Shown here piece after piece: positions 50,283 to 59,411 of a stretch of 64,000 bases of DNA. The stretch's first letter is position 1, and each line of letters opens with the position of its first letter. The stretch is taken from NCBI GenBank assembly GCA_040752355.1, contig JBFMHE010000009.1, positions 62,001-126,000 on the forward strand, read 5' to 3'. The stretch is from Nitrospirota bacterium. GTDB lineage: Bacteria > Nitrospirota > Thermodesulfovibrionia > Thermodesulfovibrionales > Dissulfurispiraceae. The notes beneath the pieces were generated by a model. That model saw only the letters and a program-made list of their open reading frames with translations. It did not search any database and was not told where the DNA came from. Both the position numbers and the translations under genes were made by a program.

Positions 50283-51488
50283 TTATGCACCCTCCGAATA
50301 TTTATGGGTCTTGATCTCGACCTTCTCGGTCAATCCTTCGTAGTACTCTCTCAGTATCTTGAGGACCTCGGGCCTGCTGAACTTGTCGGAAACCTCTTCA
50401 CCCTCCGAGAGCATCTTCCTGAGCTTGGTCCCGCTCAGGATCAGCCTGTCTTCCTTGCCGTGCGGGCAGGTCCTCATCGATGCCATGCCGTCGCATTTGT
50501 GGCACCAGAAGGTCCAGTCGATCTTGAGCGGCTTGGTCTCGAGCGCATCCTTCGGGATCTCGTCGAAGATCTTCTGCGCATCGAACGGGCCGTAGTACTC
50601 GCCCACGCCCGCGTGGTCGCGTCCGACGATCAGGTGACTGCAGCCGTAGTTCTGCCTGAAGAGGGCGTGGAGCAGCGCCTCCCGGGGACCGGCGTAGCGC
50701 ATATCGAGCGGATAGCCGCCGATCACGATGGTGTCCTTCACGAAATACTTTTCGGCGAGCACGTCGATCGCCTTCTGGCGGACGTCCGAGGGGATGTCGC
50801 CCGGCTTCAGCTTGCCGAGGAGCATGTGGACGAAGACGCCGTCGCAGGTCTCGACGGCGATCTTGGCGAGGTACTCGTGGGAGCGGTGCATCGGGTTCCT
50901 CGTCTGGAACGCCGCAACCGTGCTCCACCCCTTCTCCGTAAAGATATGCCGCGACTGCGCCGGGGTGAGGTAAATGCCGGGATACTCCTTCGGGAAGGTG
51001 CCCTCGCTGAGGACCTTTACCGGCCCGGCGAGGTTGGTGCCGGCCTGGTTCATGACCATCTTGACACCCGGGTGGTCCTGCATATCGGTGGTCCGGTAGA
51101 CCTGCTTGCACTCGTACTCCTTGTCGATCTTGTAGGTCTCGGTGACCTTCATGGTCGCCATGATCTCGCCGAACTCCTCGGAGTAGAGGGCGACTTCGTC
51201 GCCGACTTTGACCGCATCATCGGTAGAGACGGTTATCGGGATCGGCCAGAAGGTGCCGTCCGCCATCTTGTATTCGGCGCAGACGTCCTTCCAGTCCTCG
51301 TAGGTCATGAAGCCGTCGAGCGGAGAGAAGCCGCCGATGCCCATCATGATAAGGTCGCCGGTCTCGCGGGATGATATATTGACTCTCTTGAGGCCGGCCG
51401 CTTTTTTCTTCTCCTCTTCGAGCTCCTTGCCCGTCAGAAGAAGCGGCTTCAGCTTCTTCTCTTTTCCGTGCGGATTGACTAATGCCAT
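50283..51488 (-). CDS. sat: Sulfate adenylyltransferase (ATP sulfurylase)
   Basis: This 401-residue homo-oligomeric Sat forms APS and PPi from sulfate and ATP. The nucleotide-binding [13 protein letters not shown] holds the HxxH motif, [13 protein letters not shown] is the second signature, and [13 protein letters not shown] the C-terminal block. It is unrelated to the CysDN type. CPHGKEDR and CHKCDGM contain cysteines that may bind zinc, as in dissimilatory Sat. It lies between adk and aprB, all in one direction. Confidence 0.96.
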   Translation of the reverse strand: MALVNPHGKEKKLKPLLLTGKELEEEKKKAAGLKRVNISSRETGDLIMMGIGGFSPLDGFMTYEDWKDVCAEYKMADGTFWPIPITVSTDDAVKVGDEVALYSEEFGEIMATMKVTETYKIDKEYECKQVYRTTDMQDHPGVKMVMNQAGTNLAGPVKVLSEGTFPKEYPGIYLTPAQSRHIFTEKGWSTVAAFQTRNPMHRSHEYLAKIAVETCDGVFVHMLLGKLKPGDIPSDVRQKAIDVLAEKYFVKDTIVIGGYPLDMRYAGPREALLHALFRQNYGCSHLIVGRDHAGVGEYYGPFDAQKIFDEIPKDALETKPLKIDWTFWCHKCDGMASMRTCPHGKEDRLILSGTKLRKMLSEGEEVSDKFSRPEVLKILREYYEGLTEKVEIKTHKYSEGA

Positions 51489-51537
51489 GGTGAAACCTCC
51501 TCGTTTAGTAATATGTAGTTACAACACTTTGCACTAG

Positions 51538-52185
51538 CTATTTGAGCCCGAGCGCGCTGCAGACCTTGCCGAAGATATCGTCGATGCTCCCGGTGCCGGA
51601 GACCGACTTCAGGATGCTCTTCTTGCCGTAGTAGTCGATGAGCGGCGCCGTCTGGGAGTTGTAAACCTCGAGCCGTTTCTTTATGGTTTCTTCCCTGTCA
51701 TCATCTCTCTGGAAGAGCTCGCCGCCGCACTTGTCGCAGACGCCTTCCTTTTTGGGGGGATTGAAGTAGACATTGTACATCTGGCCGCACGCCTTGCAGG
51801 TCCTCCTGCCGGTGAGCCGCTTCATGAGGTCGTCGAAGGGCACATCGACGCTGAGCGCCGCGTTGAGCGGCATATTTAATGAAGCGAGCATCTTGTCCAG
51901 CGCTTCCGCCTGCTTGGTGTTCCGGGGGAAACCGTCGAGGATATAGCCTTTTTTGCAATCGTCCTGCTTGAGCCGCTCTTCGACCATACCGAGGACAACG
52001 CTGTCGGGAACGAGCTCTCCTTTATCCATATATGACTTTGCTTCTTTGCCAAGGGGGGTTCCTGCAGCGACTGCCGCCCGGAGAAGATCGCCGGTCGAAA
52101 TCTGGGGCATTGGATATTTTTCGATAAGTTTCTTCGCCTGAGTACCTTTTCCTGCTCCCGGTGCGCCAAGAAGAACTATCCTCAT
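51538..52185 (-). CDS. adk: Adenylate kinase
   Basis: This 215-residue long-form Adk interconverts ATP plus AMP and two ADP. The P-loop is LLGAPGAGKGTQA, the AMP site QISTGDLLRAAV, and the LID has a zinc site CKAC-N16-CDKC, as in thermostable and Gram-positive enzymes. ATG 52185 is used, with GGAGG eight bases upstream, rather than TTG one codon earlier. Directly ahead of sat, it is placed to recycle AMP released by APS reductase. Confidence 0.95.
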   Translation of the reverse strand: MRIVLLGAPGAGKGTQAKKLIEKYPMPQISTGDLLRAAVAAGTPLGKEAKSYMDKGELVPDSVVLGMVEERLKQDDCKKGYILDGFPRNTKQAEALDKMLASLNMPLNAALSVDVPFDDLMKRLTGRRTCKACGQMYNVYFNPPKKEGVCDKCGGELFQRDDDREETIKKRLEVYNSQTAPLIDYYGKKSILKSVSGTGSIDDIFGKVCSALGLK

Positions 52186-52295
52186 CAAGAGAACCTCCGT
52201 CGGAATTTTTTTCAGGACAACACTATAAATTAATAGAACACCAGAAAGTAAAGCAATTTTAAAATTATAATCAGTACATTAAAATTCCTTATATT
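52186..52295 (-). promoter_or_regulatory. AT-rich promoter region of adk-sat
   Basis: This 110-base gap is far richer in A and T than its surroundings, with several TATAAT-like boxes (for example GATTATAAT and TTATATAAAATA on the minus strand). It is the likely main promoter for the adk-sat-apr genes. No single -35/-10 pair is convincing. Confidence 0.5.
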
Positions 52296-52904
52296 TTATA
52301 TAACGATTTCTTTTAAAAAGGTTTTGAGTTGATCCAGCGCCTTCCGCCGGTGGCTCAGGGCGTCCTTTTCTTCGGAGCTCATTTCAGCAAAGGTGCGCTC
52401 TTCCCCCCGGGGATAGAAGATCGGGTCGTAGCCGAAGCCCCTGCCGCCCTTCGCCTCTCTGCCGATGCGGCCCTCTGCGGCGCCGGTAAAGGTGACGACC
52501 CTTGCCTTGTGCTGCGGCGCATCGGGAAGCGCCAGCGCTATGCAGCAGACGAACCGGGCCCCCCGCGCTCCCTCCGGCACGCTCTCGAGCTCCTGCAGCA
52601 GCTTTGCGGTGTTCGCCGCGTCGTCGGCGCCCTCTCCCGCGTACCTCGCCGACCGGACCCCCGGCGCCCCGTTCAGCGCATCCACTTCGAGCCCCGAATC
52701 GTCGGCAAGCGCCGGCAGGTTGGTACACCCGGCAGCGGCTACGGCCTTTTTAACCGCGTTGCCCTCGAAGGTATCGCTATCCTCGACGACCTCGGGGCAG
52801 GAGGGGAAATCGGCGACCGTCAGGATAGTAACCCCGAGGCCGTCGAGAATCCTCCGAAGCTCTTCCGCCTTCTTCCTGTTGCGCGTTGCCAGAACGATAT
52901 CCAT
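52296..52904 (-). CDS. rdgB: XTP/dITP pyrophosphatase (RdgB/HAM1)
   Basis: This protein of about 202 residues removes non-canonical purine nucleotides (ITP, dITP, XTP). MDIVLATRNRKKAEELRRIL is the family start, ALADDSGLEVDALNGAPGVRSARYAG the nucleotide-binding signature, and GFGYDPIFYPRGEERTFAEM the C-terminal block. ATG 52904 is chosen, because upstream frame residues show no similarity. It lies before adk on the same strand but across an AT-rich gap. Confidence 0.94.
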   Translation of the reverse strand: MDIVLATRNRKKAEELRRILDGLGVTILTVADFPSCPEVVEDSDTFEGNAVKKAVAAAGCTNLPALADDSGLEVDALNGAPGVRSARYAGEGADDAANTAKLLQELESVPEGARGARFVCCIALALPDAPQHKARVVTFTGAAEGRIGREAKGGRGFGYDPIFYPRGEERTFAEMSSEEKDALSHRRKALDQLKTFLKEIVI

Positions 52905-53255
52905 TGCCTGCTTCCGCTCCCCTGCGGTTAATCGTGCGGTGCGCCTTCGCGAGAACATACGAGCAAGCTGCCGATAGCGGCACGAAGGTGAAAAAAACGG
53001 CGAATGTAAAAAGCTTATCACCACGGCGCCACACTTTCAATAACCTTTTGCCGGTATAAAAATTTCTCATGCTTTCGCGGAAGCGCCGCACCCGGAACAA
53101 ACGAAGCCTTTACAGAGGGCGCGATTATATGCTAACCTATTAAGACCAAATATTTTTTCGCAGTATCCGGCAGTGAGAGAACGAGAAGCACTGAGGAACG
53201 AGCGCTCCGATGTTCGTTGAGCAGCAGAAACCAAGCATGAAAGGTGGTGAAGTAC
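52905..53255. promoter_or_regulatory. Divergent promoter region rdgB / rpsO
   Basis: This 351-base gap is without convincing genes. The rpsO-proximal half is AT-richer (TTATATGCTAACC, then AAATATTTTTTCG) and probably holds the rpsO promoter. AACGA/TCGTT bracket a small hairpin at about 53192-53220 in the rpsO leader, where S15 autoregulation acts in other bacteria. AAGGTGGTG precedes ATG 53256. Nothing else was recognised. Confidence 0.45.
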
Positions 53256-53525
53256 ATGTCGCTTGCTACGGGAAAGAAAAAGGAGATCATCGAATCGTAT
53301 AAGGTCCATGACCATGATACGGGATCACCTGAGGTCCAGGTGGCGATCCTGACCGAAAGAATCGCCTACCTCACCGACCACTTTAAAACCCACAATAAAG
53401 ATCATCACTCGCGCCGTGGGCTCCTGAAACTTGTCGCGCAGAGGAAAAAGCTCCTCACCTATCTCAAGACAACCGATAAGAGCCGCTACGACAAGCTGAT
53501 CGAAAGGCTCGGACTCAGAAAATAA
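53256..53525 (+). CDS. rpsO: Ribosomal protein S15
   Basis: This 89-residue S15 binds 16S rRNA early in 30S assembly. [19 protein letters not shown] starts the protein. [20 protein letters not shown] and the following [21 protein letters not shown] are the diagnostic motifs. ATG 53256 is preferred over GTG four codons upstream because AAGGTGG sits before it. rpsO followed by pnp is a near-universal bacterial arrangement. Confidence 0.96.
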   Translation: MSLATGKKKEIIESYKVHDHDTGSPEVQVAILTERIAYLTDHFKTHNKDHHSRRGLLKLVAQRKKLLTYLKTTDKSRYDKLIERLGLRK

Positions 53526-53582
53526 TCCACCCCGGATACGGAACCTGAAAATTCAAACCTAAGGAGAAAGAAAGAGACGTTC

Positions 53583-55772
53583 ATGACCACTGTAGAACTT
53601 GAGATTAAAGGGAAGCGGTTGATTTTCGAGACCGGGCAGATGGCGCGGCAGTCGGGCGGAGCGGTCGTCGTTCGCTACGGCGACACGGTCGTCCTCGCCA
53701 CCGCCGTTGCAGACAAGAGGGTAAAGGAAGGCCTGGATTTCTTCCCCCTCACGATCGACTACCAGGAAAAAACCTACGCAGCCGGCAAGATACCGGGCGG
53801 CTTCTTCAAGAGAGAGGGGAAGCCCTCTGAAAAAGAGGTCCTGACCTCCCGGCTCATCGACCGCCCCATGCGGCCGCTCTTCCCCAAGGGGTTTTATTCA
53901 GAGACCCAGGGGATCGTTTCGGTACTGTCGTACGGGAGCGAGAATGCAGCAGACATCATGGGCATCATCGGCATGTCTGCCGCTGTACATATATCGGATA
54001 TCCCCTTCGGCGGCCCGGTCGGAGCAGTGCGGGTCGGCAGGATCGGCGGCAGCCTGATCGTCAATCCCGACCTCGCTGAGCTCGAGAGCCTCGAGCTCAA
54101 TCTCGTGGTAGCGGGCACCGCCGACGCCGTCATCATGGTCGAAGGAGGCGGCGCCGAGGTCTCCGAGACGGAGCTCCTCGCAGCGATCGAGTTCGCCCAC
54201 GCCGAGATCAAGCGGATCGTCGCCGTACAGAACGAGCTGCGCGCCCTCATCGGCAAAGAGAAGCGCCCGGTCGCGCCGGTCGAAGAGAACATACCCCTCA
54301 GAGACGCGGTGCGGGCGTTCGTCGCAGCCCCGCTGAACGAGTCCATCCGCATCAAAGGGAAACAGCAGCGCCAGGAGGCGCTGAACCTCGTCCTCGAGGG
54401 AGCGGTGAAACACCTCAACACCCCGGAGAACGGAGAGAAGTTCTTCGGCAGCGCCGAGAAAGACCTTACCCGCGAAATCGCGAACGCCTTCGACGATTAC
54501 GAGCAGGAGATCGTCAGGGACATGATCCTTCGCGAGGGCGTCCGTGCGGACAACAGGAAGCCGGACGAGATACGGGCGATCACCTGCAACGTCGGGTTCC
54601 TTCCGCGGGCGCACGGTTCCGCGCTCTTCACCCGGGGAGAGACCCAGGCGCTGGTAGCGACCACCCTCGGCACCGCCGATGACGAGCAGAAGATCGATCT
54701 GCTCGAAGGGGAAACGTATAAAACCTTCATGCTCCATTACAACTTCCCGCCCTTCAGCGTGGGCGAAGTAAAGCCGCTCCGCTCGCCGGGAAGAAGAGAG
54801 ATAGGACACGGGGCCCTCGCGGAGCGGGCGCTGAAGTATGTCATCCCCTCCAAAGAGGTCTTCCCGTACACCATACGCATCGTCTCCGATGTCCTCGAGT
54901 CGAACGGCTCGTCCTCGATGGCGACGGTCTGCGGCGCCACCATGTCGCTCATGGATGCGGGCGTTCCGATCACGTCGCCCGTTGCCGGCATCGCCATGGG
55001 GCTCATCAAGGAGGAGGAGCAGGTCGTCGTGCTCACCGACATCCTCGGCCTCGAAGACCACCTCGGGGATATGGACTTCAAGGTCGCCGGCACCGAGAAA
55101 GGCATCACCGCGTTCCAGATGGATGTCAAGATCAGCGGCGTCAGCACCGGCATCCTCCAGACCGCCCTCGAGCAGGCCCGCAAGGGCAGGCTGCATATCC
55201 TGGGCAGGATGAAGGAGACCCTCGGGACCCCGCGGGAGAACCTCTCGCCCTTTGCACCGCGCATTTACACCATGCAGATCAAGCAGGAGAAGATACGCGA
55301 GGTGATCGGCACCGGAGGAAAGGTGATCCGCGGCATCATCGAGCAGACCGGCGTCAAGATCGATATCGACGACAGCGGCGTCATCAACATCGCCTCTGCC
55401 GACGAGGAGTCCGCCAGGAAGGCGATCGATATCATCAACGGCATCATTGCCGAGGCCGAGCTGAACAAGATCTATAAGGGCAAAGTCGTCCGGATCGCGG
55501 ACTTCGGCGCCTTCGTCGAGATCCTTCCCGGCGTCGACGGCCTGCTGCATATCTCGCAGATCGCGGACCGCCGCATCGCGAAGGTGACCGACGAGCTGAA
55601 CATGGGCGACGAGGTCCTGGTCAAGGTCATCGAGATCGACAACCAGGGCAGGGTCCGCCTGAGCAGGAAAGAAGCGATGCGCCAGGAACAGGGCGGAGGA
55701 AGAGACGCCGACGGAGGCGAAGAGCGCTCCTCCGAGAGACAGCGCCACGACAGAAAAGAGCCGCGGCACTGA
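53583..55772 (+). CDS. pnp: Polyribonucleotide nucleotidyltransferase (PNPase)
   Basis: This 729-residue trimeric 3'-5' exoribonuclease uses phosphate. Two RNase PH domains ([40 protein letters not shown]) flank an alpha-helical region. A KH domain ([20 protein letters not shown]) and an S1 domain ([20 protein letters not shown]) complete it. The C-terminus ([17 protein letters not shown]) is a short charged tail. It starts 57 bases after rpsO, probably in the same transcript. Confidence 0.96.
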   Translation: MTTVELEIKGKRLIFETGQMARQSGGAVVVRYGDTVVLATAVADKRVKEGLDFFPLTIDYQEKTYAAGKIPGGFFKREGKPSEKEVLTSRLIDRPMRPLFPKGFYSETQGIVSVLSYGSENAADIMGIIGMSAAVHISDIPFGGPVGAVRVGRIGGSLIVNPDLAELESLELNLVVAGTADAVIMVEGGGAEVSETELLAAIEFAHAEIKRIVAVQNELRALIGKEKRPVAPVEENIPLRDAVRAFVAAPLNESIRIKGKQQRQEALNLVLEGAVKHLNTPENGEKFFGSAEKDLTREIANAFDDYEQEIVRDMILREGVRADNRKPDEIRAITCNVGFLPRAHGSALFTRGETQALVATTLGTADDEQKIDLLEGETYKTFMLHYNFPPFSVGEVKPLRSPGRREIGHGALAERALKYVIPSKEVFPYTIRIVSDVLESNGSSSMATVCGATMSLMDAGVPITSPVAGIAMGLIKEEEQVVVLTDILGLEDHLGDMDFKVAGTEKGITAFQMDVKISGVSTGILQTALEQARKGRLHILGRMKETLGTPRENLSPFAPRIYTMQIKQEKIREVIGTGGKVIRGIIEQTGVKIDIDDSGVINIASADEESARKAIDIINGIIAEAELNKIYKGKVVRIADFGAFVEILPGVDGLLHISQIADRRIAKVTDELNMGDEVLVKVIEIDNQGRVRLSRKEAMRQEQGGGRDADGGEERSSERQRHDRKEPRH

Positions 55773-55821
55773 TGTCCTGCTGCAGCCTTCTTGCAGACCC
55801 GGGAAGCAACGGTTAGCGATG

Positions 55822-55836
55822 GGGGGCGCCGCCCCC
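55822..55836 (+). terminator. GC-rich hairpin after pnp
   Basis: GGGGGC-GCC-GCCCCC lies about 50 bases past pnp and is followed by TTGCTAT, a poor T run. It is a weak terminator at best. Confidence 0.4.
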
Positions 55837-55921
55837 TTGCTATCTGCCCGTTACTTCCGGTAAGTTATAGTCAGCTTATCTTTAGTCACGTCTTTGTGAA
55901 GAGCATTTCCTGATCCTTACT

Positions 55922-57169
55922 ATGTTTACAAAACGATATCTCGATAACGGCATTCCCGTGGTCATGGAGCAGCTGAAAAACTTCCGCTCCGTCATCGTGG
56001 GGATATGGGTAAAGGTCGGCTCCCGCCACGAGACGCCGGAGAAGAACGGCATCTCCCATTTCCTGGAGCACATGTTCTTCAAGGGAACGAAGAAGCGCGC
56101 CCCCGCCGACATCGCCATCGATATCGACTCCCTCGGCGGCGACCTCAACGCCTTCACCTCGCGGGAAAACACCGCCTTCTACGCCAAAGTCCTCGACGAA
56201 TATATCGATAAGGGGATAGAGCTGCTCTCCGACGTCTTTCTCCATTCCACCTTCCCCGAGGACGAGATCGAGAAGGAGCGGGGGGTCATCAAAGAAGAGA
56301 TCAAGCTCGTCGAGGACACCCCCGATGATTATATCCACGACATCTTCAGCCAGGCAATATGGGGCGACACGGGGCTCGGCAGGCCGGTGCTGGGCAGGCG
56401 CGAGACGATAAAGACCTTCAGCCGCGAAGACCTCCTGGGCCATGTACGGAAGTATTACGGCACCGCCGATACGGTCATCGCCTGCGCCGGCAATTTCGAG
56501 CCCGACCTCGTGCTCAACCTCCTGAATCACCATCTCGGCTCGCTCCGGAGGGGCTCGGCGCCGAAGCTCTTCTCCCCGCCGGCCTTCAAGAGCAGCATCG
56601 CGGTGATTCCCAAGGACCTCTCCGAGACGCATATCTGCCTCGGGGTCGAGGGCATCCCCTTCTCGAGCAGCGAGCGCTATGTCATCAGCATCCTGAACTC
56701 CATCCTCGGATCGAGCGTCAGCTCCCGGCTCTTCCAGGAGATCCGGGAGAAGAAAGGGTACGCCTATTCGATCTACTCCTTCGTCTCCTCCTACTTCGAC
56801 ACCGGCTTCTGGGCGGTCTACGCCGGGACCGGCAAAAAGAAGGCAGCCCTGGTGACGGAGCTCATCGTCAAGGAGATGAGGGGGCTTTGCGACACGATCA
56901 CCGACACCGAGATACGGAGGGCGAAAGACCAGTTGAAGGGCAACATCGTGCTCGGACTCGAATCGACGAGCAACCGGATGCAGGCGATCGCCCGCCAGGA
57001 GATCTATTATGGACGGTACTTCACGCAAAATGAGATAATGAGAGACATCGAGTCGGTGACGATGAAGCAGGTGAAGGAGCTCTCCTACCGCCTCGTCAAC
57101 GAGGACAAGATAAGCCTCGCCGTACTCGGGCCCGTCAAAGAGGAGGAGTTCTCGAACGTCCTGGCGTAG
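55922..57169 (+). CDS. M16-family zinc peptidase, cytoplasmic (PNPase-linked type)
   Basis: This 415-residue protein belongs to the processing-peptidase-like family. The inverted zinc motif HxxEH is His46-Glu49-His50 in GISHFLEHMFFKGTKKR, with the downstream Glu in EIEKERGVIKEEI. No signal peptide is seen, so it is cytoplasmic. A gene of this type commonly follows rpsO-pnp (the ymxG/mlpA position). The substrate is unknown. Both M16 half-domains are present. Confidence 0.9.
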   Translation: MFTKRYLDNGIPVVMEQLKNFRSVIVGIWVKVGSRHETPEKNGISHFLEHMFFKGTKKRAPADIAIDIDSLGGDLNAFTSRENTAFYAKVLDEYIDKGIELLSDVFLHSTFPEDEIEKERGVIKEEIKLVEDTPDDYIHDIFSQAIWGDTGLGRPVLGRRETIKTFSREDLLGHVRKYYGTADTVIACAGNFEPDLVLNLLNHHLGSLRRGSAPKLFSPPAFKSSIAVIPKDLSETHICLGVEGIPFSSSERYVISILNSILGSSVSSRLFQEIREKKGYAYSIYSFVSSYFDTGFWAVYAGTGKKKAALVTELIVKEMRGLCDTITDTEIRRAKDQLKGNIVLGLESTSNRMQAIARQEIYYGRYFTQNEIMRDIESVTMKQVKELSYRLVNEDKISLAVLGPVKEEEFSNVLA

Positions 57170-57232
57170 CGCGGCGGTGAGGAGCGCCCCGTACGCACCG
57201 CTCGGCAGGGCTCTGCCGAAACAGTACACACG

Positions 57233-58993
57233 ATGCTGAAGGAATTACGCATTACCAACTTCACGATCATCGACGCGCTGACCGTCGACTTCGGAACAGG
57301 GCTCACTATCCTCACGGGCGAAACAGGCGCAGGGAAATCCATTATCGTCGATGCCATCGGCCTTCTCCTCGGCAGCAAAGCCTCGCAGGACCTGATCAAG
57401 ACCGGTAAAAAGGAAGCGCAGATCGAAGCCTCCTTTACGCTCGCCGTTCCCGGCCGCCACCCGCTGCTCGAAGAGCTCTCGATCGACCATGAAGACGGGA
57501 TCGTGCTCCGGAGGAGCATTGCCGCGCAGGGGAAAGGCAGAGCCTACATTAACGACACCACCGTGAGCCTCCAGACGCTCGCCGCGGTAGGGAGCAGCCT
57601 TATCGATATCCACGGGCAGCACGAGCACCAGGGGCTCCTCAAAAAGGAGAGCCACTGCTCCTTTCTCGACGCCTATGGAGAGCTCGGTGATGAGGTCTCG
57701 GCCTTTTCCGCGCTCTACCGCGACGCAATGCAGATAAAAGCGACCATGACCGATATGAAGGCCCGCATCCGGGAGCGGGGCCAGAGAATCGAGTTTCTGA
57801 GGTTCCAGATCGGCGAGATCGATGCCGCCGGCCTTAAAGAGGGAGAGCGCGCCGCCATAGAAGAGGAGCGCTCGATTCTGCTCAATCTGAGCAGGCTGAA
57901 AGAGTCGTCGGAGGCGGCCTATGCAGGGCTCTACGAGGCGGAAGGGTCCGCCCTGGAGAAGCTCGCCGCTGTTGTCGAACGGGTAAGGGAGATGTCCCAG
58001 ATCGACGCTGCAGCCGGAGAGCTCCTGGCTGCGCTCGAATCCGCGCTTCCCCTTGTCGAGGATGCCGCGCTCCAGTTGCGGCGCTTCAAGGATAGATACG
58101 ATATCGATCCCGGCAGGCTCTCGGAGCTCGACGAACGGCTGGAGCTGATCAAGCGCCTCGAAAGGAAGTACGGGGAGGGCGTCGAAGCGATCGTCGCTTA
58201 CCGGGGCAGCGCCGCCTCGGAACTGAGGACGCTCGAGCATATCGATGAGCAGCTCGAAGGGCTCGAGCAGGAGCTCGCCGCCAAGGAGAGCGCGCTAGCG
58301 GCGCAGGCTGAAACCCTTTCCAAAAAACGGCGGGCTGCGGCGAAGAGGATGGAGTCTCTCGTCATGCAGGAGCTGAGAGAACTCGGCTTCCGGAAAGCCG
58401 CGTTTGCCGTAGAGGTGAAGACGCGGGAGACGGTTACCGCTACCGGCGGTGACGAGGTGGAGTTCCTCTTCTCGGCGAATCCCGGCGAACCCCCGAGGCC
58501 GTTGATAAAGGTCGCCTCGGGAGGGGAACTCTCGCGCATCATGCTCGCCCTGAAGTGCATAGAGATCAGAAATGACGCGGGGACACGGGGAAACGGAGAC
58601 ACGGAGAGACCACCGCGGCGACGCGCTGCCGCGGCGGCGCGTCATGCGGAGGCCGAATCCTCTCCGGTTACGCTCATTTTCGACGAGGTCGATGCGGGCA
58701 TCGGCGGCGCTACGGCCCAGCATGTGGGGAGGCGGCTGAAGGACCTCGCGTCGGATTACCAGGTCTTCTGCATCACGCATCTGCCGCAGATCGCCGCACT
58801 GGCCGATTCCCATCTCAGGGTCGAAAAGCTCATCAAGGGAGAAAAGACGGTCGTCGTCGCCTCCCCGGTAGCCGGCAGGGAGCGCCAGAACGAGATCGCC
58901 CGTATGCTGAGCGGCAGCATTACCGAGGGCTCCCTCAAGCATGCCGGCGAGCTCCTCGGCATTGACAAAGAAAAGAGCCGGGCAGTAGAATGA
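57233..58993 (+). CDS. recN: DNA repair protein RecN
   Basis: This 586-residue SMC-like ATPase acts early in double-strand-break repair. Walker A is LTGETGAGKSIIVDAIGLLL, and IDIHGQHEHQGLL is a RecN hallmark. A coiled-coil middle (about 150-370) follows, then the signature KVASGGELSRIMLALK and Walker B LIFDEVDAGIGGATAQHVG. Residues about 447-480 (GTRGNGDTERPPRRRAAAAA and onward) are an insertion between the signature helix and Walker B, a place normally only a few residues long. It is encoded by GGGACACGGGGAAACGGAGA-type repeats. Whether the ATPase still closes correctly is open. Confidence 0.92.
   Translation: MLKELRITNFTIIDALTVDFGTGLTILTGETGAGKSIIVDAIGLLLGSKASQDLIKTGKKEAQIEASFTLAVPGRHPLLEELSIDHEDGIVLRRSIAAQGKGRAYINDTTVSLQTLAAVGSSLIDIHGQHEHQGLLKKESHCSFLDAYGELGDEVSAFSALYRDAMQIKATMTDMKARIRERGQRIEFLRFQIGEIDAAGLKEGERAAIEEERSILLNLSRLKESSEAAYAGLYEAEGSALEKLAAVVERVREMSQIDAAAGELLAALESALPLVEDAALQLRRFKDRYDIDPGRLSELDERLELIKRLERKYGEGVEAIVAYRGSAASELRTLEHIDEQLEGLEQELAAKESALAAQAETLSKKRRAAAKRMESLVMQELRELGFRKAAFAVEVKTRETVTATGGDEVEFLFSANPGEPPRPLIKVASGGELSRIMLALKCIEIRNDAGTRGNGDTERPPRRRAAAAARHAEAESSPVTLIFDEVDAGIGGATAQHVGRRLKDLASDYQVFCITHLPQIAALADSHLRVEKLIKGEKTVVVASPVAGRERQNEIARMLSGSITEGSLKHAGELLGIDKEKSRAVE
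58573..58643. repeat. GGGACACGGGGAAACGGAGACACGG repeat and palindrome inside recN
   Basis: This is an in-frame tract of GACACGG/AAACGG units (58573-58611), then a GC palindrome with GACGCGC at 58620-58626 and GCGCGTC at 58637-58643. It encodes an Arg/Ala-rich loop. It is unlike typical recN and matches none of the other repeat families in the window. Confidence 0.72.
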
Positions 58994-58995
58994 GC

Positions 58996-59020
58996 CGACT
59001 GCCGGAAGCGCCGGCAGTCG
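58996..59020. terminator. Hairpin after recN
   Basis: The 10-bp perfect stem CGACTGCCGG/CCGGCAGTCG with loop AAGCG lies just past the recN stop. No T run follows on the plus strand, so it may protect the mRNA or help rho-dependent ending rather than terminate alone. Confidence 0.5.
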
Positions 59021-59065
59021 CCCGTGCGGGATATTCCGGCAGCGGCAAGGAGGGGACTGGCAAGC

Positions 59066-59311
59066 GTGAAGACACGAGGCGCAACACTGCGGCGTAAAGG
59101 CGCTATCGCCATCAACAGGGAGCTCTGCAAGGGATGCGCCTACTGCGTCGAAGCCTGCCCCACCCGCTCGATCGGGATCGAAAAGCGATTCAACGCGATG
59201 GGATACTTTCCCGCCCATGTCCTTCATCCCGAGCAATGCACCGGCTGCGCCGTCTGCGCCCAGGTGTGCCCCGAGATCGCGATAGAGGTCTGGCAGGAAG
59301 ACATATCCTGA
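59066..59311 (+). CDS. Small 2[4Fe-4S] ferredoxin-like protein
   Basis: This protein of about 81 residues has two cluster motifs, CKGCAYCVEACPTRSI and CTGCAVCAQVCPEIAI. It is like the delta subunit of 2-oxoacid:ferredoxin oxidoreductases (KorD/VorD type). No alpha or beta subunits follow in this window, so it may be a stand-alone ferredoxin or a remnant of such an operon. GTG 59066 is chosen, with AAGGAGG upstream though at a wide spacing. An ATG-initiated form would lose the first cluster. Confidence 0.75.
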   Translation: MKTRGATLRRKGAIAINRELCKGCAYCVEACPTRSIGIEKRFNAMGYFPAHVLHPEQCTGCAVCAQVCPEIAIEVWQEDIS

Positions 59312-59411
59312 CGCCGAACTGCCAAGCACTGAGCCTCCTTCAGCCGTCTCTTCCGCTTACCACTGGTTGCCTCCGTTTGCATGTGCTTACCTTTTTTGGT
59401 ATGATTAGCAA

